A stretch of DNA of 64,000 bases. Origin: Tillus elongatus (Eukaryota > Arthropoda > Insecta > Coleoptera > Cleridae). The stretch lies in assembly GCA_964006375.1 (NCBI GenBank), contig OZ023264.1:172458295-172522294 (forward strand), written 5' to 3'. Every line of letters starts with the position of its first letter. Position 1 is the stretch's first letter. The notes beneath the pieces were generated by a model. The model searched no databases and was not told the DNA's origin. It saw only the letters and a program-made list of their open reading frames with translations. Below, in pieces: positions 43,397-56,981 of this stretch. The translations under genes and the position numbers were made by a program.

Positions 43397-44564
43397 ATGG
43401 TGTTTTCCAATTTCAAGAAACGTGATATGCTTCGGATGTATTATAGTAATAACAGAAACTCGCACATTTCATGTGAAGGGTATTTAGAGCAATACCCCGA
43501 GCGTCCACAACCCCATTATTCATATTTTAACAATTTGGACAGAAATTTAGGTCTCTTTGGTAGTTTTGGTAAACCTAGAAATTCGTACGGCCAACGAATG
43601 GAAGCTGAAGATGAAGAATCTGTTTTAAATGCTGTAAGTATCGTTATAAAATGATGTTATGCAATATTTTATTACTATAATATTTTGCGATAACATGTCA
43701 AAGATATTTCACTAAAACGTTTTGTTAAAGGTTACGGAAAATCCTCGTGGTTCAACACGGCAATTTGCTTCAGATCTGAATATGACTAGAAACCGAATTC
43801 AGAGGGTTTTCAAAAAACATAAGTATAATCCCTATAAACTTCATGTTTGCCAAGAACTAAGACCAGGAGTCAGGGACAGAAGACTTGAATTCTGCAATTG
43901 GCTTGATGGAAAAATGCAAGAAGATGATGATTTCTTAAATAAAATAATCTGGACAGATGAATGTAAATTTTCCACAAGCGGCCCTTTTAAAAGAAACAAT
44001 GAGCATTATTATGCAGTAAAAAATCCGTAACAAAATCGGCAAGTTCGAAGACAGGGACGAAAATCATTCAATGTTTGGGTTGGAATGTATCGAACCAAAA
44101 TCTTAGGGCCAATTATTTATGATGGAAACTTAAATACTAAACGGTATCTTAATTTAATCCATAAATATATATTCGATCCGCTTGAAGATGAACCGTTGAA
44201 TATGCTGCGGCAGCTGTGGTGGCAACAGGATGGTGCAAAACCTCATAATGGAAGGGCAGTAACCGAGTTTCTTAATGAAACATTTCCCAATCAATGGATT
44301 GGAAACCAAGGAGTGGTGCGCTGGCCTGCTAGAAGTCCCGATTTGTCCCCTCTGGATTATTTTTCATGCGAATTCTTGAAAAATCGCTTATTCAAGGATA
44401 TATTTCCGAATGATATAAACATTTTGCGCCAAAAGTTAATGTTAGAATTCACAACTCTACGAGCAAGAGAAAGAATAATCCACCGGGCTGTTACGAACAA
44501 TCTGCGAAGATGTATGCGAAAATGCATAGAAGTCCAAGGGGGATTATTCGAGCATTTACTTTAG
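43397..44564 (+). pseudogene. DD41D mariner transposase with an intron, one stop
   Basis: Exon 1 (43397-43633) encodes an N-terminal helix-turn-helix region. Intron 43634-43730 is followed in phase 0 by VTENPRGSTRQFASDLNMTR, a family-typical second helix-turn-helix. Catalytic motifs: first IIWTDECKF, second WWQQDGAKPHN, third ARSPDLSPLDYF; 41 residues separate the second and third Asp. The protein ends CIEVQGGLFEHLL. The only break in exon 2 is a TAA at 44028-44030, after AVKNP; the frame is the same on both sides up to TAG/TAA at 44564. Apart from that codon the enzyme would be about 355 residues. Exon 1 is less conserved than exon 2, so its upstream limit is less certain. Confidence 0.85.
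43634..43730 (+). other. Predicted 97 nt intron in transposase
   Basis: GTAAGT donor at 43634, AG acceptor at 43730 preceded by a T-rich tract (acgttttgttaaag). The intron contains stops in the reading frame, and removing it joins ...SVLNA to VTENPRG in phase 0, matching the uninterrupted order in relatives. Most Tc1/mariner transposases lack introns. Confidence 0.7.
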
Positions 44565-45054
44565 GTTTTCTAATTTGTCCATTTTAAAAGTTAAGTAAGC
44601 ATTAAATATTTTCAAGAAATATTGAAAATGTCATTTTTTGGTATCAAAACGTTGTGATAAGGCATTGTTTTGAGGTAGTCCAAGGGTAACAAAATATGAA
44701 ATAAAAAATCCAGAGCAGTATTTGAAAAAATGGAGTTGATGATGGTTTCTGAAAGACGAAACATCGGATTTCAAATTTGAAAATGCCATCTTGTAGGAGA
44801 AGAAAAGTGACTTTGATGAAGTGTGATTCATTTTGTTATATCTTTTCAAATAACGCCAGAAAAAATAAAATAGATTTTATGAGTTTTCGGTTTTTTCCGA
44901 TTTTCACCGGAAGTATTCGGATTTTTTTAATTTTCTAAACTGCATTTTGCTAAGCATCAAATTACGCAACTTTGCCATAATTTAACCGACGTTGTATCTC
45001 TTACAGTTTCCGAGATACCAATGATGAGGCTAGAATTTAAGCCACCTTGTACAC

Positions 45055-45124
45055 AGTCTCCATATATTTGGTGTTAGCTAGATACTACCTGGTTCCGCAG
45101 CGAGAAGCGATGTTTAGTGGTAAG
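45055..45124 (+). repeat. Duplicated segment, right part
   Basis: Continues the copy at 39220-39290 on the right side of the mariner (acagtctcc, gatactacctggttccgc). Confidence 0.8.
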
Positions 45125-45260
45125 TAGTTTAGAAGTTTTCATGATCTGATGACGCTAACTTTGTTATTGAAACGATCGTCAGCTCTTTAAAAGATATGCT
45201 GTGGTGATTTCGGTTCCCCAAGTGTACTTATCAGTGCTTATCGCATGTTCTCACTCACGA
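45125..45260 (+). repeat. Penelope-type terminal repeat with hammerhead-like motif
   Basis: CTGATGA (45146-45152), 16 nt with stem TAAC-TTT-GTTA, GAAACGATCGTC (45169-45180), AGCTC, then the common tail (gctgtggtgatttcggttcc, ccaagtgtacttatcagtgc). The core is complete. The stem differs from that at 36690 by paired substitutions. Confidence 0.5.
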
Positions 45261-45264
45261 ATTT

Positions 45265-46000
45265 ACGCTACGAAATTGTATAATAAAAGTCTATGGTTGA
45301 TAAATGTAAAATTTAACACCATCTCCTTATGCAACACACACACACAAATTCTTAGCTATAGCACATCTGAAAATCGCGAAGTGCCAGCAAGTTATTCATG
45401 TTGCATTATTCAAAGAGGTTAATATAAAACCTATTTATGGTTTTGTGTGTTACATTACCGTACTCGTGTAAATATTATTGTATTCGCATACATTTTAATA
45501 ACGCAGTGACCTAATTTAGTATATAGGAAGTAGCCTATATAGAGAGCCAGAACTATCCTAACCCGCAAACTAAGACAAAGTAGGCAGTGTCTTCAGACAA
45601 AGCATAAATATTAAGAGCGTACTTCGTGAAATTGTTAACGTTTCTCTGAAACCACTAGAGGAATTTGCAACCGCCAGGGGGTGGTGCTGCCTCTTGAGGC
45701 TTTCCTTTCTCTAGCGATTACCGACCTCTCTAACTCATTTCTTGTTTTCCTGGCGACCTTTTATGCTGTTACTGTTTAAGAGGATCCATTACGTTCCTTT
45801 TCGAGTCATTAAATTTTAACTAATTATGATGCCGTAAAAGAGCTCAACATTTCAGAGGAAAGAGGAGGATTAAAAATTGAATTTTTTAGTATGCCCAAGG
45901 TAATTTAATGACTTACGCACTAATGTATCCCTCTCAAATGAGGTTTGTGAACGTTAACGGTAATAATAATTATTGTTGTTGGAGATTTTTCGACGCAATT
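45265..46000. other. No gene; CTCF-like motifs
   Basis: No coding sequence recognised. CCACTAGAGG (45652) and CCGCCAGGGGGTGGTGC (45671-45687) resemble the CTCF consensus; see findings. Confidence 0.4.
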
Positions 46001-46256
46001 TGATATCTTAGACTCTAATTATAAAAGGATGTATAACTGTAAACCGGTTACCAACTAAAACTGCATCAATAGCAGCAAAGAATCCGAGATAATTTCTCGA
46101 AATAGCAGATAGTATTACAGACTTGCTAAGCAAAGAGAAAAGCCTGTAACGTGGTACTTTTTTGGTTAGCGAAGTTTTGTAAAAAAAAATCTCAATTGAA
46201 TACAATCGCAATTGAATTGAATTGAATTTTGAAAACACATAAGTTACAATTTTGAT

Positions 46257-46259
<3 letters not shown>

Positions 46260-46327
<68 letters not shown>
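46260..46327. repeat. (TA)n microsatellite, about 68 bp
   Basis: Terminates the LINE endonuclease fragment at its downstream side. Confidence 0.95.
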
Positions 46328-46331
<4 letters not shown>

Positions 46332-47165
46332 GTTACCCATTTGAAGGTTTTGTAGTAAGAAGGAGATCCAAAGGATTTGAACTGTGTTGGGATGCCAGGA
46401 AAGAAAGTAGGTTGCTGAACCATATTGGCTAAAGATTTGCTGACTGCAAAGGCCTCCGCTGTTCTCCCTTGTGGATCGGTTTTTGAGGATCCTAGCCATT
46501 CCTTATTATGGACATTGAAGTCATCTAGAATAGTGACCTCGGAGGAAGGATATTCAGAAATCAGATGGTCGGCTTTTTCAGAAAGGTAGTGGAATAGCTG
46601 GACAAAGTTGTTGTTAGAAGGTGACCGGTAAATACAACAGATGAATTTAGTTGCAGCCCTGAGAGAGAGTTTCATCTAAAATATATCTTTTCTTTCTATT
46701 TCTAAATTGGGGAGTCTGGTGCAGGGTAGATTGCTACGGACGTATGCGCACACGCATCCATGCAATCTAAAGGAAGTAAGCAGCTCATACCCCGGGAAAT
46801 TAAGGTGACTAATGGCTGTTTTGGCACTGATTTGGGTTTCGGTGAGGAAGAGGAGTTGAGGCTTATTAGCCTGGAGGGAATGGTGGACGGAGTTCAGGTT
46901 AGAATTTAGGCCACATATATTCGAGAAGGACATGTTAAATCTTGATGCCGGCGCCTCCTGCACTCCCGTATCCCGCAGATCCGGATGGAGGGGTATTTTA
47001 TCTGCGGAATCTTTTGTACAAGGAGGAGCCATCATCATTTTTTGTTTATAATGGAAAGCGACTCATACACCAGAACCGGAAACGTCCGTTGGGACCTTAC
47101 CGGCCCCTTGATGTAAGTAGTGGTACCTCCTCGGGCGTGAAAAATCCTTTACTACCACGTTAAGG
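46328..47165 (-). pseudogene. LINE-A-like apurinic endonuclease region
   Basis: The minus strand encodes an exonuclease-endonuclease-phosphatase domain: FSNICGLNSNLNSVHHSL (family Asn), LLFLTETQIS (catalytic Glu), GYELLTSFRLHGCVCAYVRS, then after an in-frame TAG at 46676-46678 CCIYRSPSNNNFVQLFHYL and VTILDDFNVHNKEWLGS. The last corresponds to the GDFN motif, with Gly changed to Asp. The C-terminal His motif is missing because the fragment runs into a TA tract. 47040-47165 is presumably its 5' untranslated region. It may belong to LINE-A, but the fragments do not overlap. Confidence 0.75.
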
Positions 47166-47169
47166 AAAA

Positions 47170-47690
47170 GTCCACTACCACTTATCATCACAACATTAGC
47201 AAGTCTACTGTTAATTTTGAGATGTTATTCTGTTAATATTTTCTTGTTATTTTATTACAAAAATGAGAGATTACGAAAATAGTGATACATTTATATTGAA
47301 TACAATGTCTATCTTTTATTAGACCAGATTAAAAATTACATTTCAATTAAAAACATTCATTTGCTACCACATGGATTACTGGATAAGACAGCACGATTCG
47401 CCATTTAGTTGTAGAATCATTAACATCCAATATGTTTCCATGAAATTTGGTAAAGACCCATTTTAGAGGACGGAAATTTTAATGGCGAGCGCAGGTTTCG
47501 TCTAAAAAAATCGTTAATATGGTTTTAAAAATTTTTAGCATTAAAAAGTGATCTAGTAGGCTTTGGTGGTTAAAAAATGCCACCGGGCCCGAAAGTACAC
47601 TTTTCCCCTTCGACATTTCAAAAAATTTGTTCAAAATCGCCTCAAATAAAAAAGGTATGAGGTTGTCCCGCTTTCAAATGGGACACTCTG
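47170..47690. other. Mariner-end-like DNA, no gene
   Basis: 47400-47690 ends in tttcaaatgggacactctgta, similar to outer ends of mariner elements (tggaacatcctgta near 4616). No partner end or coding sequence. Confidence 0.4.
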
Positions 47691-47699
47691 TATATCACA

Positions 47700-48340
<641 letters not shown>

Positions 48341-48369
48341 ACCCTTCAGAATATATTCAAATTAATATT

Positions 48370-49030
48370 GTTTTAGTTTAGATTAAGAGGTACTTAGTTT
48401 TAAATTTAACCTGAAAATATTGTAAATTCTAAGGCTGTTGTAGTAGCTCTAAATGTGTGTAATAGAACCAAACAACTGGGTAAGCTTATTTTTAACGATG
48501 TTTTAGGACCATATTTCTACGTAAAATGATATAGCTTCTGTGTTTAGTTTTTCATTTGCCAATGTAAATCAGAATTTGTTATCAGCGGAAAAACACACGA
48601 ATGATATTATGTTGTTACAAATGAAAATTATTTTTTCCAAAAGCGACAAATGACAAGGCAAATAGCCACTCTAATCTCGTACATTTCTTAGAGAAATTGC
48701 TGAATAAATATTAGTCTCTTACAACTTCTGAATCCGCACTGTCACCAAGTTGTCTCGTGTTTCGAGACGAAGATAAATGGAACTTGGCAAGTTCAAAAGA
48801 AACTGTAACTAGTTCACCTACGTGTTAATTGCAAGCCATATACCGCTGGAAGTAACTAAAATGTTCTCTATTTATAAAGACAAATACAACTTGCAAAGCG
48901 TAACTAGTTACAAGGAAATTCAGAGCTTCGTATACAATTGCTTAAACCTTATATCAATGTAGTGGGTTTGATTCCACTTAAAGGAATAGTTGGTATTTTC
49001 CTAAACACCAAATTTTTTGGTATTATCTAA
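48370..49030. other. No recognisable gene
   Basis: Nothing recognised. Confidence 0.4.
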
Positions 49031-49034
49031 ACTG

Positions 49035-49119
49035 CATTTTTGTGAATTTTCTTTAAAAAAAATCACCAATGAAGAGATCTCGGCTTTTCAATTTTGAAAA
49101 AATTTCTTCGAATGAGCGC

Positions 49120-49205
<86 letters not shown>

Positions 49206-49400
49206 TACCGAAAACTCAAAAAATAATGAGCCGATTTTGATCAAATTTGGTTGGTACGAAGTGGCTTGGATAAGTCCGTTAGCCAGGAAACTCGATCCAG
49301 GTTTTCTCGAAAAACTTTGTGTTTTTTTTTCCGTAAAAAATATATCCCCGGAAATAACAAAGTAAGGGCAACCAAACCATCGAATACTAAATTGTCTTTA
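49035..49400 (-). repeat. Repeat family R, copy with TA tract 49123-49202
   Basis: R hairpin end, gaatgagcgct, about 80 bp of TA, then ataccgaaaactcaaaaaat, gagccgattttgatcaaatt and gccaggaaactcgatccagg. Same order and orientation as 28141. Confidence 0.75.
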
Positions 49401-49487
49401 TTTTTGATAGCTCGTACATATAGAAAGGGTAATTAATTACTATTTTCTAATTTGTGTGTAAATTGTATATTAATTGTAATTATATTA

Positions 49488-49616
49488 GTTAATTTTTATT
49501 AAAAAAAATTCACTAATAGAGAGATATCGATGGTGAGACTTTGCAAAAAATTTTGCAAATGAGCGTGAACTAGGACCCCTAGAACCCATATCCGGGGTCA
49601 GTTTGAATTTTTATAT

Positions 49617-49682
<66 letters not shown>

Positions 49683-49790
49683 CTCAAAAAATAATCAACC
49701 GATTTTGATGAAACTCGGCAAGTGCCTTTCTTTTATTAATCGCTTTGACGAGTTCGTTAGGCAGGAAAATCGGACGGGGTTTTCCGGGAA

Positions 49791-49825
<35 letters not shown>

Positions 49826-50217
49826 CCGTCTGATAACTCAAAAAATAATTAACCGATTTCGATGACACTTGGCAAGTGCCTTTCTTTTATTAATGGCTTG
49901 GATGAGTTTGTTAGCTAGAAAAATCGGACGGGGTTTTCCGGGAAAATTTTGAGTATTCTTTCGAAAAAAAAATTTTCTCTGAAAGTAACAAAGCTGTTTT
50001 AATGAAAATTGAGTTATTCAAATTTTAAATTTTCTTTCGAATTTTTTTTCTCCAAAAATTACAAAGTTATTTCAATGAAATTTTGTGGATATCTTGCCTT
50101 AGCAAAGACCTTACTACGTATTAAAATTAAACTCTCTAAGTTTATAGAAAATTGCGTTATTTAAATTTGAAACATTTAATAAAAATTCACTACCATAAGG
50201 CACTTGCTGCGTCCCGA
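49488..50217 (-). repeat. Repeat family R, full-length copy (about 730 bp)
   Basis: From the hairpin ttaatttttattaaaaaaaa / attcactaatag, through ggacccctagaacccatatc, (TA)n at 49619-49681, aataatcaaccgattttgat, a second short TA tract (49795-49822) with its own R clause repeated after it, to the terminal motif accataaggcacttgctgcg at 50217. The internal repeat of the clause shows that one R copy inserted into, or duplicated within, another. Confidence 0.75.
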
Positions 50218-50460
50218 GTTTTATTTATTGTTCAATTCGCAATAAAGTCATCTATTTTGTAAATGTTTGTGTTAAACACTGCGAAAATATCATCCACATA
50301 ACCAAAGCATACTCCAGAAAAAACGCCCTTCCAATTTTAGGATCTGTTTAAAATCTACTCATGAAAAGGTCCGCAATAAATGGCGCTAGTGGATTGCCCA
50401 TTGCCGTGCCTTGGGTTCGTTCACAAAACGCATTGTTGAATTGAAAAATATTTGCGAGGG
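50203..50460 (-). pseudogene. Penelope-like reverse transcriptase fragment
   Basis: The minus strand reads CERTQGTAMGNPLAPFIADL and FMS, the conserved block before the catalytic site in Penelope-like elements, then after a stop and a frame change FGYVDDIFAVFNTNIYK, which contains the catalytic YVDD. The ends are undefined; it lies between an R terminus and a TA tract. Not active. Confidence 0.8.
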
Positions 50461-50619
50461 AAGGGTTGTTTTTATGTTAAAGGAGTTAAAGATAATAAGC
50501 CAGGCTCCATGTCCGTAGTAAGTCTGACTATATTTATATATTTCGTAAGCAATGGAAGTTAACTAATAACTTGACCTTGATTAGCATTAAACAAATGAAA
50601 TCCTATTTTAGTTGTTTGT

Positions 50620-50758
<139 letters not shown>

Positions 50759-50839
50759 AATATATTTCTTTACTATGACATTTTTCACTATAGCACTATA
50801 TCCAACTACCAATTATTATTTGTAACGTATAATTTAAAA

Positions 50840-51063
50840 ACCTCGGTGGTTCAGGGGTAAGAACGTGTGCCGCTGAACCGAAGGGTACTAGGTTCGATCC
50901 CAGGTAACTCCTTTCACTTTTTCATTACAAACTGTAACATGAACATCAACCGAGGTGCTGAAATTGTATTTGAGCAAATTGAATCTCTGCAAGTTCCGCC
51001 CTTCGGAGGGGGCGCAAAGCCGTCGGTCCCGCGTCCTTGCGATATTGGGCACGTTAAAGATCT
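50840..51063 (+). mobile_element. tRNA-derived SINE, copy B (3' truncated)
   Basis: tRNA-like head cctcggtggttcaggggtaa with B-box-like AGGTTCGATCCC, then the body to ggcacgttaaagatc, where similarity stops. Lacks the last about 130 bp and the A/CA tail. Confidence 0.85.
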
Positions 51064-52116
51064 TACAGTTTTCATAAGCAAACAGTGCTTTAGTATGTAT
51101 TTTAAATTCTGGAACATGCCATTTAGTTCAGCTGTCACTCCTTGGTTGACATTAACTTTGGTCCCAAATTCATTCTTGACTATGAATTAGAACTGGTTGC
51201 TTCTTAATCCTCGATTCCATTGTAGTTTGTAGACAAACGAAACTCAATCTTGTTCCTTGACAACAGATATTCGTATCCACGCACTCCTGTTACTATGGCA
51301 ACTACCAGGTCAGGTCCTTTCTTATTTTTACTTTTAAACTTATTATTTCACTTACACGTGTTCTGGACGGTCCTTGACTTAGTTTTACAATTTCCGGCTA
51401 TTAGTTTGACAAATTACCAGTTACAATTGTATTTTTTTGACCATGACGCCACTGTAGCGTCACCTAAATTTTATATCTTTTATTACAACGTCTTTTTAAA
51501 CACTTAGTACTGATGCATTCAGTCAAACAGTAGTTTACAATGGCATTTATGCTTTAACACTATATTTGGACATTATTTGCCTTAATTTACTTAAAAATTT
51601 AGGTATTTTATTGGAGCAACGCCTTTTAGCGTCCCCTTTATTAAAAAAACCAACCTACAAGAGCTATTCAATTATTTTTTCTGACATTTTAGATTATTGA
51701 AACCAAAGCAAACTATTTATGTTTATTATGTCATTCTTCTTGATCATAGACATGTTGGTTGTGTCTATGTACACGTCGATCTTCAGAATAAATTTGTATT
51801 CAATGTCAATGTCAAATTTACTGATCCCCCACTTTCATTTTAAATGACATATCTTAAAAAATATTTCACAACATCAACAAAAAATCCTAATATATTTAAA
51901 ATACTTATATATAACTAATTTTCAAACCTAAATAGGGGCGTTTGGATATTATAAACATTTCTAACTCAACTTTCTTAAAACTCAACTTATAACTTAACTA
52001 GATAAAATTTTTTTGGCTATTTGTGCATTTCAACAACACTGTCTATATCATTTACACTTTAAGTAAGTATTTTATAAGTAGCTAATAAATTTAGTTTGAT
52101 ATTGATAAATATCAAT

Positions 52117-52118
<2 letters not shown>
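51064..52118. other. No recognisable gene
   Basis: AT-rich. An 85-codon frame at 51250-51507 is hydrophobic but unrecognised and not supported. Confidence 0.4.

Positions 52119-52182
<64 letters not shown>
52119..52182. repeat. (TA)n microsatellite, about 64 bp
   Basis: Flanks do not match R. Confidence 0.95.
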
Positions 52183-52186
<4 letters not shown>

Positions 52187-52189
52187 CAT

Positions 52190-53185
52190 ATTCCTTAAGT
52201 AGCTAACAAGTTGTGTAAATTAACTTTTTGGTTAATTTTTCTATGGATCTTTTGTGTATGGCTCATGCTAATAAAATTATACTACGTTGTTTTAGGACTG
52301 CTTTACAGGCAAACAAACTTTACAACTAAACCAACTACCTGACAGATATCAACCCTCGTGTTCTTTACAAAATTACAAAATTAATGGTCTGGAAGACGAA
52401 CTACATACATGCATAAGAAAGTTTTAATGATTTCAAAATATCTCGTGCATCTTGTGCATCTACTGAAGATTTCCAACAACTTAATATCATTTCCTGATTT
52501 TGTTCAGCATTTGACGGATGTAAAATACGTATGCTCTAAAGGAAAATGTTTCAAGCAAACTCCTTTAAGGACTTTACAGATAGTTTAATGTCTTAAAATG
52601 AATTAGTGTAAGATACGTCTTCACCAGAGACATCTAGTAATTCAGACTTGTCGAGTTTATATTTCAACAGAGTTTCTCAAGTTTTACTGGTATGTTTTAT
52701 AACTTGCAACAAGCTGAATTACACTAAGCTCGGCCCGTAAAGTTGAACACATGATACATTGTCATCAAATATGGAACACCACTTTAATTTAGAGAACTGC
52801 TAAACTATTTGCAATTAAGTTCTAACCTAGCAGCACCTATTCGAAGTGTAAAAGGAGAGCTCGCTTTTCATGTGCACACTGTGTTTAATCTCTGAAACAT
52901 ATGACAGTCCCGAAATACAAACCGGCTCTAAAGCTCTATCTCCAGTGTCAGAAAATGTCAGTATTTGCGATGTAGTTTAAATAAAGTTGCAGGCAGAACA
53001 GAAGTTCGAAACTCTGTCTGCGTAAGTTTAATCAAAAATTGGTTGATACTATTATCACTAATAAATTTCAACGTGGGCCTGCGGAACAGGTTCTTGAAGT
53101 CATACGTATGGACTCTTATATTGTATAAGGTGAAAGGCTAGATATAAAGGGGCTAGACGCTTCTGATATGTGGATATGAAAACAG
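52190..53185. other. No recognisable gene
   Basis: Nothing recognised. Confidence 0.4.
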
Positions 53186-53187
53186 TC

Positions 53188-54247
<1,060 letters not shown>

Positions 54248-54312
<65 letters not shown>
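54248..54312. repeat. (TA)n microsatellite, about 65 bp
   Basis: Flanks do not match R. Confidence 0.95.
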
Positions 54313-54314
<2 letters not shown>

Positions 54315-54754
54315 ATTGCAATAGATAGCAAATATGTAAAAAAATTAGAAACATTACTGTGGAGTAAAACGGGCCAATGTACATAAAATTAATACGTCCT
54401 AATATTTAAAGGCCCTGTATAATTAAGAGTGTAAGATATTTTAGGTTTAAATAAGAAAAAGCATTAAGTAGAAGAATACAGAACAATGGTTTCTTTTTTA
54501 CATGTAGTACATTTTAAATTTCACGAAGCAAAAGTCGTTAAAATATAATAGAAGTCAGAACAATAACCTTGTTTTTATTTATAGAATGTTAATAGAATGT
54601 AACGACTTTATTGTTATCCTTAGGCATTAAGTACATTTACTATATTATATATTTATAATATCAAGTTGAAAATAAGTTTTTTGTAAATACCAATTGTAAG
54701 AAAAGACGCAGTGTTAGTTGATAAGGATAGTTTTTTTTTTTGCGGTTGTTTCAG

Positions 54755-54936
54755 AAGAGTGCAAAGACCAAAAAGTTGGACAGTGGGAAAACGCAAGGCC
54801 TATGAACTTTGTTTTACTCGAGGTACAGCGAGAAAAGGTTTTGTGTAAGACAGGTGTAGTTTATTTAAGGAGACGGCGACAGGTCGGAAGAGGATTCTTG
54901 ATTGAACTACCACAAGTGAAACTTAAAATTCGTTGA
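54755..54936 (+). other. Possible terminal exon, weak
   Basis: An acceptor-like tttgcggttgtttcag (ends 54753) precedes about 60 open codons (EECKDQKVGQWENARPM...) of higher GC content than the surroundings, ending in TGA at 54936. AATAAA-type poly(A) signals follow near 55030-55040. I do not recognise the peptide; it may be an unannotated exon or chance. Confidence 0.2.
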
Positions 54937-54939
54937 CGT

Positions 54940-55828
54940 GCGACGACACGATAAAATATGGAAGTTGAGAATTAAACGTGAAAGACAAGTGCCTCATAAT
55001 AAAATCATATTCCATTTTTGTGTAAAGAAAATAAAAATAAATACCTGGTACACGGTTTGTTAAGACCGTTTTAAATAAAATGGAAATAAATTAGTAATCA
55101 CAGGCAAGCTACTAAAGCCAAACAGTAGACCAAATGGAACGCAATAAGTACACCTCAAATGAAAGAAGCAATTAAGACATCATTCAGTAAGTCGTTTTAC
55201 GAACTTTATCGTAATAAATGTGCTGATTCTTTTTCTATAGTGTGAATAGTTTTTAAGGATATTTTTGTCCCATTGATGATTTTAATGTATCTTTAGCTCA
55301 CTAAGGGGGATATTAGGTAAAGGCCGAATCACTAGATCATAGTTAGGTAATTCATTGGTTTAAATAAATTTGTTTTGTATTGATTTATCGACAATCTGTG
55401 ATGATAAATTTGATATAACTTTTTTAATGAAGATTTGTGAATTAAATCAATCAGAAATAAAACATACCAGATTGTACTTACATAATCTGTTTAATTTTGA
55501 CCTCAAATCAAGCAAATACTAGTTATATGATAAAGTAAGGCTAACGTTAATTAAAAGTAAAATCAAAAGAACCCAATCATATATAATTTTTTTTGAAACT
55601 TCCAAACACTTGGGAGTACTATAGTTTATAAAAAACGATATATTAAACAAAAATGCTATCCCAAGCACATGAGATGAGAGAAAAATTTAAAATCACAGCA
55701 GTAAGTAAATAATATGTGGCATATTTTCAGGATCATCAATATTAGCGTTTTTTAAAATAAAGACGCAATTGAATTCTCATGCTCTACAATTAAAACTGCT
55801 ATAGAAGAAACCACACTAAATACCATAG
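54940..55828. other. No recognisable gene
   Basis: Nothing recognised. Confidence 0.4.
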
Positions 55829-56040
<212 letters not shown>

Positions 56041-56385
56041 CCATTTTTTTTTGCGAAGATGACAGAAGCAAGGTACATTGATGGAAAGACAGATAAAATT
56101 GAGGGGTGAGAAAACGAAGACGCCTTCTCAAACAAATTCTTTGACATATTAAGTTTATTTTTCTACTGTATTTCCCGGCTAGTTCAACTGCAAATTCGAT
56201 TGACATTTTATGATGTTAACACGTTCTAGTCGATTATGTATACTTCCAGTGATATTTAGATCGGGATATGCTTCTTCACGGGAATCGTTTACAATAGTCA
56301 TCTCCGTTACTATTGCAGCTACAATGTGGTTCAATTGGGGAAGGTTGTCTAACTTTTCACGTGTATCTGGATTCTGACGTCGCAG

Positions 56386-56640
56386 AGAAATCTGGAAGGG
56401 GTATGGTTTTGGTATGATTACTTTTTTAGCGGCCACGAATAAAACTAGCATATTTTGATAGTACCTCACACAACGCATGTAATAGCGGTAAAAAAATATT
56501 TGAAAGGTACCGTGATATACAGAGTGATTCATTAGGTGAGCGACATTCATATTTCGGTAATTATGGCAACTAGAACTTCGGGAAAACATTCGAAAGGTTT
56601 TTGTCTGAATTTCTCATTTTAGTAATAAACTCTTCATTTC
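56386..56640 (+). repeat. Inverted composite unit, left
   Basis: ttttttagcggccacgaata, aaactagcatattttgatag, then TA-CAGAGTGATTCATTAGGTGAG and catttcggtaattatggcaa. The same run is found inverted at 58770-59010. A mariner-like end at 56520 is embedded in it. Confidence 0.75.
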
Positions 56641-56981
56641 TAAAAACATCCAAATTCGGTCTTCACCTTTTAAAAGCACTTTTGACAGTATTATTTGAAA
56701 ATGGTATCAAAACCGAGTTCTGACGTTTAGTTTTTCGAGTATCACCATCAACTTGGCTTCTTCAAATGGTAGCCATAATTAATTTAAAAGTCGTTATGTT
56801 GGACTTGTCGACACAATTTTACTGATGTATCATATGATGGGAGTAAAGTAAAAGATTACCAACTTACATCAACTTTTGATTAAATTAAACTCTTTTATCA
56901 TCCTTAATATAAGAGGGCTTGAAACTCAGACAAAAATATAGAACAAGATTATGGATCTCAGAGAAAGTTAAAAAAATCTCG

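Larger units (their letters stand above)
42690..45049 (+). mobile_element. Mariner-like element, 2360 bp, TA duplication intact
   Basis: The left end CAGGGTGGCTCAAATTCGAG and right end (minus strand) CAAGGTGGCTTAAATTCTAG lie between TA at 42688-42689 and 45050-45051. The inverted repeats are about 430 bp (ttacagtttccgagatacca, gcaactttgccataatt, taacgccagaaaaaataaaa, gatggcattttcaaatttt). The unfilled site at 39218 confirms both borders exactly. Confidence 0.93.

Noticed and set aside
45645..45695. Calling the CTCF-like motifs a regulatory feature
   Set aside because: Motif similarity alone without conservation or a nearby gene is too weak; kept only as a finding.
54718..54936. Confident coding exon after a good-looking acceptor
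   Set aside because: Unrecognised peptide and no partner exon; listed only as a weak possibility.
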